Shown here piece by piece: positions 1-8,590 of a DNA stretch of 64,000 nucleotides. The stretch is from the NCBI GenBank assembly GCA_902576905.1, contig CACGWW010000001.1:62001-126000 (forward strand), read 5' to 3'. The translations under genes and the position numbers were made by a program. This DNA comes from an uncultured Alphaproteobacteria bacterium (GTDB lineage: Bacteria > Pseudomonadota > Alphaproteobacteria > Rhodobacterales > Rhodobacteraceae). Below the pieces are notes generated by a model. That model made no database searches. It had not been told where the DNA came from and saw only the letters and a list, made by a program, of their open reading frames with translations. Every line of letters begins with the position of its first letter. Position 1 is the stretch's first letter.

Positions 1-144
1 CCCATAGAAGCACGGGCCATGCACTATGGAGAGAAAGAAGAAAAATCAATAATAGGAAGGACCACTATCGACGAAGCCAAAGATCTTGCAGATGAAGGCA
101 TTCCTTTCATTCCGTTGCCGTGGAGTGATGACAAAGTAAATTAA
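1..144 (+). CDS. DUF1178 family protein, C-terminal fragment
   Basis: The first 47 codons of the window are an open frame cut at its 5' side and closed by TAA at 142-144. The peptide contains ARAMHYGEKEE and ends IPFIPLPWSDDKVN. This resembles the C-terminus of alphaproteobacterial DUF1178 proteins, where an ARAIHYGE stretch is followed by a PLP tail; the family is small, with N-terminal zinc-finger-like cysteines that would lie outside this window. Function is unknown. It sits 8 bp upstream of lysC in the same direction, so the two could be cotranscribed. The assignment rests on a short tail only. Confidence 0.65.
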   Translation, partial: PIEARAMHYGEKEEKSIIGRTTIDEAKDLADEGIPFIPLPWSDDKVN

Positions 145-152
145 AATATATA

Positions 153-1382
153 ATGAAAATTTTAACCATGAAATTTGGCGGAACTTCTGTCGCGGATATA
201 GATAGAATAAGGGCTGTGAGAGATATTATTTCTGATGAAATAAGAGATGGATGGAATGTAGTTGCTGTCGTATCTGCAATGTCAAAAGAGACTAATAAAC
301 TAATTGATCTGGCAAAACAGGTTGGAGTTAAAAACTTGGTTGATCCTGAGTATGACTCTTTAATATCTACCGGTGAGGATGTCTCCTCGTCTCTTTTGTC
401 TATTGCCTTAAACGGTATAGAGATTTCCTCTAGAAGCTGGCGTGGGTGGCAACTTCCGATTAGAACGGACAGCTTTCATTCGAATGCAAAAATTGAAGAA
501 ATCAAGACTAACCGAATTATTAATAGTTTTAAAAAGGGGGTAAAAGTTGCAGTAGTTTCTGGGTTTCAGGGGATAGAGCAAGCAGGAAGAATAACAACAC
601 TAGGGCGAGGTGGCTCTGATACATCAGCTGTAGCAATTGCTGCCGCAATAGATGCGGAAAGATGTGATATATATACAGACGTATCAGGTATTTACACTAC
701 AGACCCAAGAATCAAAAGAAATGCGTCGAAACTAAAAAAAATTTCATTTGAAGAAATGTTAGAAATGGCTTCGCTCGGAGCCAATGTACTGCAGACACGG
801 GCAGTGGAACTTGCAATGCGCCATAAAGTACCTATAAGAGTGCTAAATAGTTTTTTAAAAGAAGAGGGAACACTCGTCTGTGATGAAGAGGAAATTATGG
901 AGAAAAATATCGTATCTGGAATAGCTTTCCAAAAAAATGAGTCCCAATTAACGCTAACAAACATAGAAGACAAACCCGGAGTAGCAGCGAAGATTTTTGG
1001 ATCGTTAGCAAGCTCAGGTGTAAATATTGACATGATAGTTCAGAGTAATACTGAAACAGGATTAACGAACATTACTTTTTCTTGTCCTGAGGATGAGTTA
1101 GGTATGGCAAAGAGAGCTATATCTAAAGCGAAAGAAGATAATGTTATCTCATATGAACGCTCGATAGAAAACAAGAATGTAGCTAAGGTTTCTATTATTG
1201 GAATAGGAATGAAAACACACGCAGGTGTAGCACAGAAAATGTTCGAAACGCTTTCACAAGAAAACATCAATATAAATGTTATTTCAACTTCAGAAATAAA
1301 GCTTTCAGTTTTAATCGAAAGAAAGTATCTGGAACTAGCTGTAAGGAGTCTTCACGATGCCTTCGGTCTACAAAATCTATAG
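153..1382 (+). CDS. lysC: Aspartate kinase
   Basis: Phosphorylates L-aspartate, the first step of the lysine, threonine and methionine pathway. The 409-residue length is usual for the ACT-domain form. The amino-acid kinase domain opens with MKFGGTSV at residues 6-13; the nucleotide/aspartate-binding stretch TLGRGGSDTSAVA is near 149-161, followed by the YTDVSGIYTTDPR segment. Two ACT domains fill about residue 265 to the end and would bind feedback effectors (lysine and/or threonine). The ATG at 153 gives the usual MxILxMKFGGTS start. It is convergent with the next gene, with only 17 bp between stops. ThrC, a later enzyme of the same pathway, lies at 3966-5366. Confidence 0.96.
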   Translation: MKILTMKFGGTSVADIDRIRAVRDIISDEIRDGWNVVAVVSAMSKETNKLIDLAKQVGVKNLVDPEYDSLISTGEDVSSSLLSIALNGIEISSRSWRGWQLPIRTDSFHSNAKIEEIKTNRIINSFKKGVKVAVVSGFQGIEQAGRITTLGRGGSDTSAVAIAAAIDAERCDIYTDVSGIYTTDPRIKRNASKLKKISFEEMLEMASLGANVLQTRAVELAMRHKVPIRVLNSFLKEEGTLVCDEEEIMEKNIVSGIAFQKNESQLTLTNIEDKPGVAAKIFGSLASSGVNIDMIVQSNTETGLTNITFSCPEDELGMAKRAISKAKEDNVISYERSIENKNVAKVSIIGIGMKTHAGVAQKMFETLSQENININVISTSEIKLSVLIERKYLELAVRSLHDAFGLQNL

Positions 1383-1399
1383 TTTGAAATTCTCTGATC

Positions 1400-1915
1400 C
1401 TAGTTTGCTTTAATCAAACTACCGACAGTTTCTTTTAGAAACTTACCGTTTATATCAAGGCCTAATAGCCTTGAATTGTCAAAGCCACTACCAATGGATA
1501 CTCCACGAGTTGGATCTTTACTGAACCCGAATTTTGAGTAGTAGCTTAAATCTCCAACTAAGACAATCCAATTCCAGTTTTCAGAATGTGCTTTTTCTAT
1601 ACTGTTTGAAACTAATTTTTCGCCTAAACCTTCACTTTGGTATATTGGATGGACTGCTAGAGGGCCCAGAAGAAGACCTCTGCTACTATGACTATCTACC
1701 TGTATATTCCAAAACCTGATGGAGCCAACAACTTTCTTCGAATAATCTTTTATCACATAGGAAAGATTATTGACTTTGTTAGCTGAACTCCTCAGCTGAT
1801 ATGAGCTAAGTAGTGTTCTTCTAGGCGTAAAAACTAGATCTAATAACCTTTCAATCTCAATATGGTCATTCTTGGCCTCTAGTAATAATCTTAGATTATT
1901 ATGACTGCTTTTCAT
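1400..1915 (-). CDS. GNAT N-acetyltransferase, YhbS-like
   Basis: A 171-residue protein with a GNAT fold. The central part reads LLLGPLAVHPIYQSEGLGEKLV, where the QSEGLG segment is the acetyl-CoA pyrophosphate-binding loop (usual Q/RxxGxG/A). It is followed by VLVGDLSYYSKFGF, the strand-helix signature typical of YhbS-type acetyltransferases. The substrate cannot be read from the sequence. It lies 11 bp downstream of the FAD-linked oxidase on the same strand, so the two may share a transcript. No signal peptide or membrane segment is seen. Confidence 0.85.
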   Translation of the reverse strand: MKSSHNNLRLLLEAKNDHIEIERLLDLVFTPRRTLLSSYQLRSSANKVNNLSYVIKDYSKKVVGSIRFWNIQVDSHSSRGLLLGPLAVHPIYQSEGLGEKLVSNSIEKAHSENWNWIVLVGDLSYYSKFGFSKDPTRGVSIGSGFDNSRLLGLDINGKFLKETVGSLIKAN

Positions 1916-1926
1916 TAATCTTTAAT

Positions 1927-3357
1927 TTATATATCTTGATTATCTTGCCTTAAAATTACTCCAGGATTTAGAATAGTGAAAGGATCGATGGCTTTCTTGA
2001 TCTGTCGCATTATACTAAATTTTCCAGGGTCACAATACTGCTTTAAGTCCTTAACCTTTAATCGACCAACTCCATGCTCTGCACTAAATGAGCCTCCTAA
2101 GCTTTTGCAATTATCATTTATTACCTTAGTCAATTTGGATTTTATCCTTACATAGCTGGAATTTTTCTCTTCCCGAGGAGGAAATATATTAAAGTGTAGG
2201 TTTCCATCTCCCATATGCCCAAAGCAATTTACTCTTAGAAATTTATTTATTTCTTTTATCTCAATAAGGCTTTTATTTATAAAACTTTCCATATTTTCCA
2301 GTGGCAGAGCAATATCATGAGACGTAATTGCTCCGATTTTTCTATTAGCCTCAGGTATATCTTCTCTTATTTTCCACAAATTTCTTGCTTTAGTCTCCGT
2401 ATTGCCAAGAAGTACATGCGAAATAATATTTTTATTACAAAGCTTGTCCAGCGCTTCATATACATCTTGTTCAACTGAACTATTGTTGTATCCAAATTCA
2501 ATTAAGACATGCCAATCTGATTTACTTCTTTGGATGGTCGATTGAACCATTTTCGTTTCTTCAAGAAACCGCAATCCTACATCACTAATTAACTCAAACG
2601 CCTGCAAATATTGCCCAAAACTTTTTGATAATTCTAAATAGCTTTTTAAGGCTGAATCAAAACTTTTAACTCCAAAAAATGCCACAACTTTATTTTGAGG
2701 AGTAGGAAAAAGCCTTAAAACAGCTCTGGTGATAATACCTAAAGATCCTTCAGAACCAATAAACAGGTTTTTTAAGTCGTATCCTGTGTTATCTTTTTTA
2801 AGTGTCTTTATATCATTAATGATAGAGCCATCAGCCAGTACGACCTCAAGTCCTAAACAAAGATCTCTTGCATTTCCATATTTTAATACCCCAATTCCAC
2901 CCGCATTTGTAGCCAAATTCCCACCAATACAACATGTCCCCTTTGATGCCATCGATAAAGGATATAAAAAATTTCTTTTGTCTACAAATTCATGAAGCGT
3001 TTCCAAAATTACACCAGCATCAACCTCTACAGATTGATTGATAGAAGAAAAGTTTTTAATATTATTCATTCTTTCCAAAGATAAAGTCACGCTATATTTA
3101 TCTGGCGCGATTTGGCCTCCTACCAGTCCAGTGCCACCACTCCAGGGCACAACTCCAATTTTATATTTTGTAGCAAGTTTCAAACACTCGGAAACCTCTT
3201 TAGTCGATCTAGGCTTAATCACATGGCGGGATTGGTTTTTATATAAACCCCGAGGTTCCGATAGATAGGAGGAAGAAATATCAGTAATACTATTATCTGA
3301 AAGTGTGTTTCTAATATTTCTTATGAACTCAAAGTAATCTTCTTCTTTCTCTATTAT
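1927..3357 (-). CDS. FAD-binding oxidase, GlcD / D-2-hydroxyacid dehydrogenase type
   Basis: A flavoprotein of the PCMH/FAD_binding_4 family that oxidises 2-hydroxyacids such as D-lactate, glycolate or D-2-hydroxyglutarate; the actual substrate is not determinable. The FAD-binding domain shows VVPWSGGTGLVGGQIAP and GGNLATNAGGIGVLKYG; the C-terminal FAD-oxidase domain carries NCFGHMGDGNLHFNI and the ending SAEHGVGRLK. The first canonical start is GTG at 3220-3222, giving 431 residues, but family-like coding (LSEPRGLYKNQSRHVIKPRS) continues upstream with no ATG, GTG or TTG. A strong AAGGAG lies seven bases before an in-frame ATA at 3355-3357, which would give 476 residues, the usual family length. 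I use that start tentatively. Confidence 0.85.
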   Translation of the reverse strand: MIEKEEDYFEFIRNIRNTLSDNSITDISSSYLSEPRGLYKNQSRHVIKPRSTKEVSECLKLATKYKIGVVPWSGGTGLVGGQIAPDKYSVTLSLERMNNIKNFSSINQSVEVDAGVILETLHEFVDKRNFLYPLSMASKGTCCIGGNLATNAGGIGVLKYGNARDLCLGLEVVLADGSIINDIKTLKKDNTGYDLKNLFIGSEGSLGIITRAVLRLFPTPQNKVVAFFGVKSFDSALKSYLELSKSFGQYLQAFELISDVGLRFLEETKMVQSTIQRSKSDWHVLIEFGYNNSSVEQDVYEALDKLCNKNIISHVLLGNTETKARNLWKIREDIPEANRKIGAITSHDIALPLENMESFINKSLIEIKEINKFLRVNCFGHMGDGNLHFNIFPPREEKNSSYVRIKSKLTKVINDNCKSLGGSFSAEHGVGRLKVKDLKQYCDPGKFSIMRQIKKAIDPFTILNPGVILRQDNQDI

Positions 3358-3358
3358 T

Positions 3359-3940
3359 TTAGCTCTCCTTCACTCGCCCTCTTCTGTCATTTCTTAACAA
3401 GCCATATAAAACGTGATTTCTCCAACGACCATTTATTTGCAAATAGCTTTGTCCTACTCCTTCATATTTAAAACCAACTCGTTCCAATAGCGCTCGAGAA
3501 GATTTATTTTCTGGCAGGGTAGCTGCCTCCAATCTTGAAATATTTAATTTGTTAAAAGAAAAGTCGATAATAGTCAAAACCGCTTCTCTCATAAAACCCT
3601 TACCTGTGTGCTCCTTACCTAGCCAATAACCCAAAGTGCCCGAATTAGAGGGTCCCTTCCTAATGTTTTCAATAGTGATTGACCCTAACAGATTTTGAAA
3701 TTTATCGAAAATGAAAAATTGGTATGCTTGGCCTGCTTTAGAACTTTTTTTTGCCCACCTAACTCTACTATTAAAAGCATTACGCTTGAAAAAATCATTA
3801 CCTCTCTTCGGCTCCCATAACTCTAAAAATGCTCTACTATTCTCTCTCAGATTACTCCACTGGTCAAAATCACTATATTGAGGCCCTTTAAGTTCTAACT
3901 TTGTTGATTTCAATATAATTTCGGGTTTACCAAAAATCAT
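3359..3940 (-). CDS. GNAT acetyltransferase, RimJ/RimL type
   Basis: A 193-residue protein of the RimJ/RimL group, which acetylates N-termini of ribosomal proteins and other substrates. Visible features are LGYWLGKEHTGKGFMREAV (acetyl-CoA loop in GKGFMREA) and the C-terminal NKSSRALLERVGFKYEG, the hallmark end of this group. The true substrate is unknown. It lies between thrC and the FAD oxidase, all on the minus strand; its last bases overlap or abut the oxidase start region, and its C-terminal codons supply that gene's Shine-Dalgarno sequence. This suggests translational coupling. Confidence 0.88.
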   Translation of the reverse strand: MIFGKPEIILKSTKLELKGPQYSDFDQWSNLRENSRAFLELWEPKRGNDFFKRNAFNSRVRWAKKSSKAGQAYQFFIFDKFQNLLGSITIENIRKGPSNSGTLGYWLGKEHTGKGFMREAVLTIIDFSFNKLNISRLEAATLPENKSSRALLERVGFKYEGVGQSYLQINGRWRNHVLYGLLRNDRRGRVKES

Positions 3941-3965
3941 TCCTAAGATCTAACTTCCTTAACGC

Positions 3966-5366
3966 TCAATTCTCTTCTAAAAAACTTTTTCTAATTTCTT
4001 CTGCCACTTTGTGTTTATTTGGAGGTATCACTTTTACACTCTCTTGCTTTTCCATTATAGCTTCGAGCGCAGGGGGAATTGGTATACTCACCTCTAATGC
4101 TCTCTCTACAGTTTCTTTAAATTTCGCTGGATGCGCAGTTCCAAGTGAAACAACTGTTTCTCCTGTCTCGATGAAGTCTTTCGCCACACGCACGCCAATA
4201 GCACTATGAGGACACAAAACTATTTCTCTCTTATTATAAAAGTGATTTATTGTTGCAATCGTGTCAGTATCTGTCACAGCTCCACTATCAAAGTCTTTTG
4301 AAACCCTTGTTAATAATTTTTTTTCGAGATTAAAGTGACCTTCATTGGATAGATTATTCATTAGCCTTCTAACCTCTTTGGTATCATGATTCAAAAGATC
4401 AAATAGTAGTCTTTCAAAATTAGAGGCAACTTGGATATCCATAGAAGGAGATAATGTTTTGCTAACACTATCACTTTTATAAAGCCCAGTCTTAAAAACT
4501 CGATCCAAGATATCATTTTTATTTGTTGCTACGATAATCTTATTTATTGGTAAACCCATCCTTTTTGAAATATACCCAGCATAAGCATCTCCAAAATTAC
4601 CGGTAGGAACACTAAAGCTTAAATTTCCTGCAGAAAGGTCTTTCAACTGATAAAAAGCAGAGAAATAGTAAATAATTTGAACCAGGATCCGAGCCCAATT
4701 AATTGAGTTTACACCAGATAGATTAACATCGCTTACAAGCGCTTTATCCGCAAATAATGCCTTCACTATCAATTGACAATCATCGAAAGTTCCTTGCACA
4801 GCAAATACTTTTACATTCTTAGCATTTGAAGTAGTCATTTGCTTTCTTTGTATTTGTGAAATTCTTTCATGGGGATAAAGTACGTATAAATTAACGTTTG
4901 ATATACCCTTGAACGCTTCAACAGCCGCAGACCCCGTGTCGCCTGAAGTTGCTGTTATAATATTAATATTTAAATCTCTCTTCTGCAGGGTCTTTGCAAA
5001 CATTCTTGCTATTACCTGCATAGCGAAGTCTTTAAATGCTAATGTAGGTCCATGAAATAACTCAAGAAAAAAATGATTGTCTTCTAATTTAATCAAGGGA
5101 CTTTTGAGCTCATGATGAAACCCCGAGTAAGACTCAATCACAATCTCAGAAAGCTCTGCCCTACTAAAGCAATCGCCAGAAAATAATGATATTATCTCTA
5201 AAGCAAGCTCTTCATAACTAAGATGTCTCCATTGATTTAAAATTTTCTGATTTAACTGTGGAATGAACTTTGGGACAAATAAGCCACCATCCCCAGCTAA
5301 TCCCGCATGCAAGACTTCACTAAAGTTTTTGGAATTATCTAGTCCCCTTGTCGAATGGTACAGCAT
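3966..5366 (-). CDS. thrC: Threonine synthase
   Basis: PLP enzyme converting O-phospho-L-homoserine to L-threonine. At 466 residues it is the long (class I) form. The PLP lysine lies in ELFHGPTLAFKDFAMQ (about residues 103-118), followed by the TATSGDTGSAAVEAF phosphate-binding loop and GNFGDAYAGYISKRMGLP. The N-terminal YHSTRG is also typical. It is the distal part of the cox assembly operon, only 3 bp downstream of the SURF1 gene. This linkage is usual in Rhodobacterales, where I recall an M16 peptidase gene often following; here a GNAT gene follows directly after 25 bp. Confidence 0.96.
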   Translation of the reverse strand: MLYHSTRGLDNSKNFSEVLHAGLAGDGGLFVPKFIPQLNQKILNQWRHLSYEELALEIISLFSGDCFSRAELSEIVIESYSGFHHELKSPLIKLEDNHFFLELFHGPTLAFKDFAMQVIARMFAKTLQKRDLNINIITATSGDTGSAAVEAFKGISNVNLYVLYPHERISQIQRKQMTTSNAKNVKVFAVQGTFDDCQLIVKALFADKALVSDVNLSGVNSINWARILVQIIYYFSAFYQLKDLSAGNLSFSVPTGNFGDAYAGYISKRMGLPINKIIVATNKNDILDRVFKTGLYKSDSVSKTLSPSMDIQVASNFERLLFDLLNHDTKEVRRLMNNLSNEGHFNLEKKLLTRVSKDFDSGAVTDTDTIATINHFYNKREIVLCPHSAIGVRVAKDFIETGETVVSLGTAHPAKFKETVERALEVSIPIPPALEAIMEKQESVKVIPPNKHKVAEEIRKSFLEEN

Positions 5367-5369
5367 TAC

Positions 5370-6047
5370 TCAATTTTCTTTTTTTTTTATCATTTTATAT
5401 ACGAAGTACGCACTCATACCAAACCATAATATAGACATCATAAACCAGGTAATTGCATATTGAAGGTGATTGTTTGGTATTTCTCTAGTAGGATCTTGCA
5501 TCTTTAAACTTGGGTCGAGTCTATTTTCTGTCGCAACCACCAATATTTGTTGAGTCTCAAGAAAGCTCGCCATTTTTTCTAGATCTCGAGAAAACCATAT
5601 ATTACGCTTAAAGTTTGGATCCGGAGTGAAATAATCTGTCTCGTTCGGCCAAAATAGATACCCTATTACTGAATTCTGTTGTCCGAGAGTTTCTAAACGG
5701 TCCGTATCTTGTTCCTTTATAACTCCTCTATCTATTAGAATTTTACTTCCATCTTGTAATTTCAGGGGGGAAATAACTCTAAAACCTGCTCCAGATCCTT
5801 TTACTGGAGTAAGAATAAAAATGGCTCTTGGCTCTAAAAAGCCTTCAACTTCTACCATTTTATAGTTATGTTCTGATTTTTTTAACTGTGTTGGTAAGAT
5901 TGAGGGTTCACTACTCAAATTATAACTGATATTTTCTAATAGCGCTTCCTTCCAAGCTAGTCGTTTTATTTGCCAAACTCCCAAGTTAAGCAAAAGCATT
6001 AGCCCAGGTACAGCTATAAAAACAACAAAAAGCCACTTTCTATTCAT
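5370..6047 (-). CDS. SURF1 family cytochrome oxidase biogenesis protein
   Basis: Inner-membrane protein that helps insert heme a into cytochrome c oxidase subunit I. At 225 residues it has the expected SURF1 plan: one transmembrane segment near 7-24, a periplasmic domain, and a second near 198-218. Conserved elements are LGVWQIKRLAWKEALL after the first helix, PLKLQDGSKILIDRGVI in the middle, and NNHLQYAITWFMMSILW before the second helix. It is cotranscribed with ctaE upstream (23 bp gap) and thrC downstream. Confidence 0.93.
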   Translation of the reverse strand: MNRKWLFVVFIAVPGLMLLLNLGVWQIKRLAWKEALLENISYNLSSEPSILPTQLKKSEHNYKMVEVEGFLEPRAIFILTPVKGSGAGFRVISPLKLQDGSKILIDRGVIKEQDTDRLETLGQQNSVIGYLFWPNETDYFTPDPNFKRNIWFSRDLEKMASFLETQQILVVATENRLDPSLKMQDPTREIPNNHLQYAITWFMMSILWFGMSAYFVYKMIKKKEN

Positions 6048-6070
6048 CTAAAAACAAATTTTGAGCCCGC

Positions 6071-6859
6071 TTAAGCGCCCCAAATGTAAATTGCAGCAAA
6101 CAGGAATAACCAAACAACGTCAACGAAATGCCAATACCAGGCTGCAGCTTCAAAACCGATATGCTTTTCAGGAGAGAAATGGCCCTTTTTTGCTCTTATC
6201 AAACAAACAAGCAGGAAAATAGTCCCAATAAGAACATGAAACCCATGAAATCCAGTGGCCATGAAGAAGCTAGCCCCATAGATGTTCCCTGAAAAGGAGA
6301 ACGAAGCATGCGTATATTCATATATTTGAAATACCGTGAAAAGAGCGCCTAGCCCAATTGCCAGAATCAAGCCATTTTCCAAACCTTTCCTATCATTCTC
6401 ATGCGCAATTGCGTGGTGGGCCCATGTTGCTGCTGCACCTGAGCAAAGTAGAATTAAGGTGTTTATTAAAGGAAGATGCCAAGGATCGAACGTCTCAATT
6501 CCTGTCGGCGGCCAAACACCACCCACGGCCTCCATAGGGTAAAGGGCATGTTTAAAAAAAGTCCAGAACCAAGCGAGAAAGAACATAACTTCGGATGTAA
6601 TAAACATGATCACACCATATCTCAAACCTATCTGAACAACTGGTGTATGGTCACCGTCCTTACTTTCAAATACTACATCTGACCACCAGGCGAACATACA
6701 GTATAAAACCACTAGAAGACCTAATGCTGCGATAAAAACACTACCTCCATGCATGAACAGCACACTTCCAAAGAGAAGTATAAACGCCCCAAGAGCGCTT
6801 AAAAATGGCCACAAACTCGGATTAAGAATATGGTAATCGTGATTTTTTTCATGTGCCAT
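6071..6859 (-). CDS. ctaE: Cytochrome c oxidase subunit III
   Basis: Integral membrane subunit III of the aa3-type cytochrome c oxidase, which stabilises the catalytic core and proton uptake. At 262 residues with seven predicted hydrophobic helices it is full length. Recognisable segments are [14 protein letters not shown] at the start, [30 protein letters not shown], and the C-terminal [12 protein letters not shown] and [17 protein letters not shown]. It lies downstream of ctaG (24 bp) and upstream of surf1, as in Rhodobacterales operons where subunit I is encoded elsewhere. Confidence 0.97.
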   Translation of the reverse strand: MAHEKNHDYHILNPSLWPFLSALGAFILLFGSVLFMHGGSVFIAALGLLVVLYCMFAWWSDVVFESKDGDHTPVVQIGLRYGVIMFITSEVMFFLAWFWTFFKHALYPMEAVGGVWPPTGIETFDPWHLPLINTLILLCSGAAATWAHHAIAHENDRKGLENGLILAIGLGALFTVFQIYEYTHASFSFSGNIYGASFFMATGFHGFHVLIGTIFLLVCLIRAKKGHFSPEKHIGFEAAAWYWHFVDVVWLFLFAAIYIWGA

Positions 6860-6883
6860 TTTTTTCCTCTCACACTTAAAATT

Positions 6884-7432
6884 TTATGATTTTGTCTCTT
6901 CTTCTAGTTTATAAAAAGTATATGACAATGTCAGCGATTTTATATTCCTAGTTTCAATATTCTCATCAATTTCTGGATCAATATAGAACGTTACCGGCAT
7001 CTTAACTCGCTCTCCTGGCTGCAAAGTTTGCTCGACAAAACAAAAGCAGTCGATCTTACTGAAATAGTTTCCCGCTGAAAATGGAAAAACGTTGAAGCTA
7101 GCTTGACCAGAGATAGTCTCATTAGTTGGATTGTGTGCTTCATAAAAAACTAGCGCTGTTTCTCCAATTTTGACCTCCACCTCATTTTGCATTGGTATAA
7201 AGTTCCACCTCATATCTTTAGCCTTTGATGCATCAAATCGAACTTTAATTGTTTTATTTAAGATAGGGCCATCGAACGAATCGGAATAAGTTTCGGGTGT
7301 ACCGCCATACCCTGTAACCTTGCAAAACCAATCATAAAAAGGTACCGCTGCGAACGATGCGGAGAGCATTATGCATACAAGTCCGATCAAGTATATTGGT
7401 GTACGTTTTGGTCTTTCAGAATTATTTATCAT
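6884..7432 (-). CDS. ctaG: Cytochrome c oxidase assembly protein CtaG (Cox11), copper chaperone
   Basis: Membrane-anchored periplasmic copper chaperone that builds the CuB site of subunit I. It has one transmembrane helix near residues 13-31, then VPFYDWFCKVTGYGGT with a conserved cysteine, and the copper-binding pair in KIDCFCFVEQTL. The PVTFYIDPEIDEN segment is also family-typical. The 182-residue length fits. Its start overlaps the end of the upstream small coxF-like gene by 11 bases, suggesting coupled translation. Confidence 0.95.
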   Translation of the reverse strand: MINNSERPKRTPIYLIGLVCIMLSASFAAVPFYDWFCKVTGYGGTPETYSDSFDGPILNKTIKVRFDASKAKDMRWNFIPMQNEVEVKIGETALVFYEAHNPTNETISGQASFNVFPFSAGNYFSKIDCFCFVEQTLQPGERVKMPVTFYIDPEIDENIETRNIKSLTLSYTFYKLEEETKS

Positions 7433-7607
7433 CTTTTTCTAACATATTTTGTCTAATGATATGGTCATACCCTTGCATAAGCGAACCTTGCTTTAGTTTA
7501 ACTATGGTAATAGAGAAGATAAGCGCCACAACTACAAATAGTAGTATTCCTATTTTGGTGTTGCCGGTACCCTTATTTAATTCTGATTGTTTCAACTCTC
7601 TTCTCAC
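7422..7607 (-). CDS. CoxF-like small membrane protein of the cox operon
   Basis: A 61-residue protein with one hydrophobic helix (about residues 19-36, GILLFVVVALIFSITIV) between a short basic N-terminus and a C-terminal tail. Rhodobacterales and related operons carry a similar tiny gene between ctaB and ctaG, often called coxF or annotated hypothetical; its role in oxidase assembly is not defined. Support here comes from position, length, topology and the 11-base overlap with ctaG. Little sequence is conserved enough to be diagnostic by eye. Confidence 0.75.
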   Translation of the reverse strand: MRRELKQSELNKGTGNTKIGILLFVVVALIFSITIVKLKQGSLMQGYDHIIRQNMLEKDDK

Positions 7608-7617
7608 ACCAAATCTT

Positions 7618-8559
7618 TTAGAGTAGAACTGGCCAAGCTAACGACATACCATACTCCAAAGTTTCAAAAGCTCTATTTATCACTAGAAAACCAAAATATA
7701 AAAACAGATATAGGATTGTGAACTTAAAAAATCGTCTTTCTCTCTCATATCCATTATTTTCGTTAAACCTAACAAGATTTACAGCAGAAAGCAGCAACAA
7801 TGCGTTTAAAACGTTACTTAACAAAAAAAACACGGGGCCACCAATCTCTGAGAAAGAGATGACTTGCGAGGAAATTATTAAAATAACCGTATAATGAAGT
7901 ATTGATCTTCTAGTCTTTTCCACCCCATATAAAACTGGGAACATAGGAATACTAGCTTTAGCGTAGTCATCTTTAGTAACTATTGCTAGTGACCAAAAGT
8001 GCGGGGGTGTCCAGAGAAATATAAACAAAAACAATAAAAGGGGTTCATAAGAGACTGTTCCTGTAGTTGCTACCCATCCTATCAAAGGGGGCATCGCTCC
8101 AGCAGCTCCTCCAATCACAATGTTTTGAGGCGTAGCTTTTTTTAAAAACATCGAATAAATTACAAGATAGAAAAATATTGTTAATGCTAACAGAAAGGCA
8201 GCTAACCAATTAGACACTAATCCTAAAAACATAACAGAAAATATTGAAAGACTTAAACCAAAGACGAATGCGTCATCGGAACTTATTTTTTCATTAGGAA
8301 GAGGTCGGCTACTTGTTCGATCCATCATATTGTCAAGCTCTCTATCCCACCACATGTTTAACACCCCAGCCGCACCAGCACCTACAGAAATGCAAATCAG
8401 CACAATGAGAGATAGAAACAAGTTATTTTGAATAGGAGCTATAAATATGCCTACCGCAGCTGTAAACACAGCAAGCCACATTACTCTAGGCTTTAAAAGC
8501 ACATAAAGGTCTTTAAAGGATCCTGTTTCTTTTGCATCTATGCTTTCTAACGTGCTCAA
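7618..8559 (-). CDS. ctaB: Protoheme IX farnesyltransferase (heme O synthase)
   Basis: Transfers a farnesyl group to protoheme to give heme O, precursor of heme A for the oxidase. It is a 313-residue polytopic membrane protein of the UbiA superfamily with about nine helices. The first prenyl-diphosphate motif lies in NMWWDRELDNMMDRTSSRP, and the second region shows TPPHFWSLAIVTKDDYAKA, both typical of CtaB/CyoE. LLKPRVMWLAVFTA near the N-terminus is also a family mark. It lies between ctaC and coxF in the operon. Confidence 0.96.
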   Translation of the reverse strand: MSTLESIDAKETGSFKDLYVLLKPRVMWLAVFTAAVGIFIAPIQNNLFLSLIVLICISVGAGAAGVLNMWWDRELDNMMDRTSSRPLPNEKISSDDAFVFGLSLSIFSVMFLGLVSNWLAAFLLALTIFFYLVIYSMFLKKATPQNIVIGGAAGAMPPLIGWVATTGTVSYEPLLLFLFIFLWTPPHFWSLAIVTKDDYAKASIPMFPVLYGVEKTRRSILHYTVILIISSQVISFSEIGGPVFFLLSNVLNALLLLSAVNLVRFNENNGYERERRFFKFTILYLFLYFGFLVINRAFETLEYGMSLAWPVLL

Positions 8560-8590
8560 CTCACTGGCCTATCTAATCGGAACTTGACAA

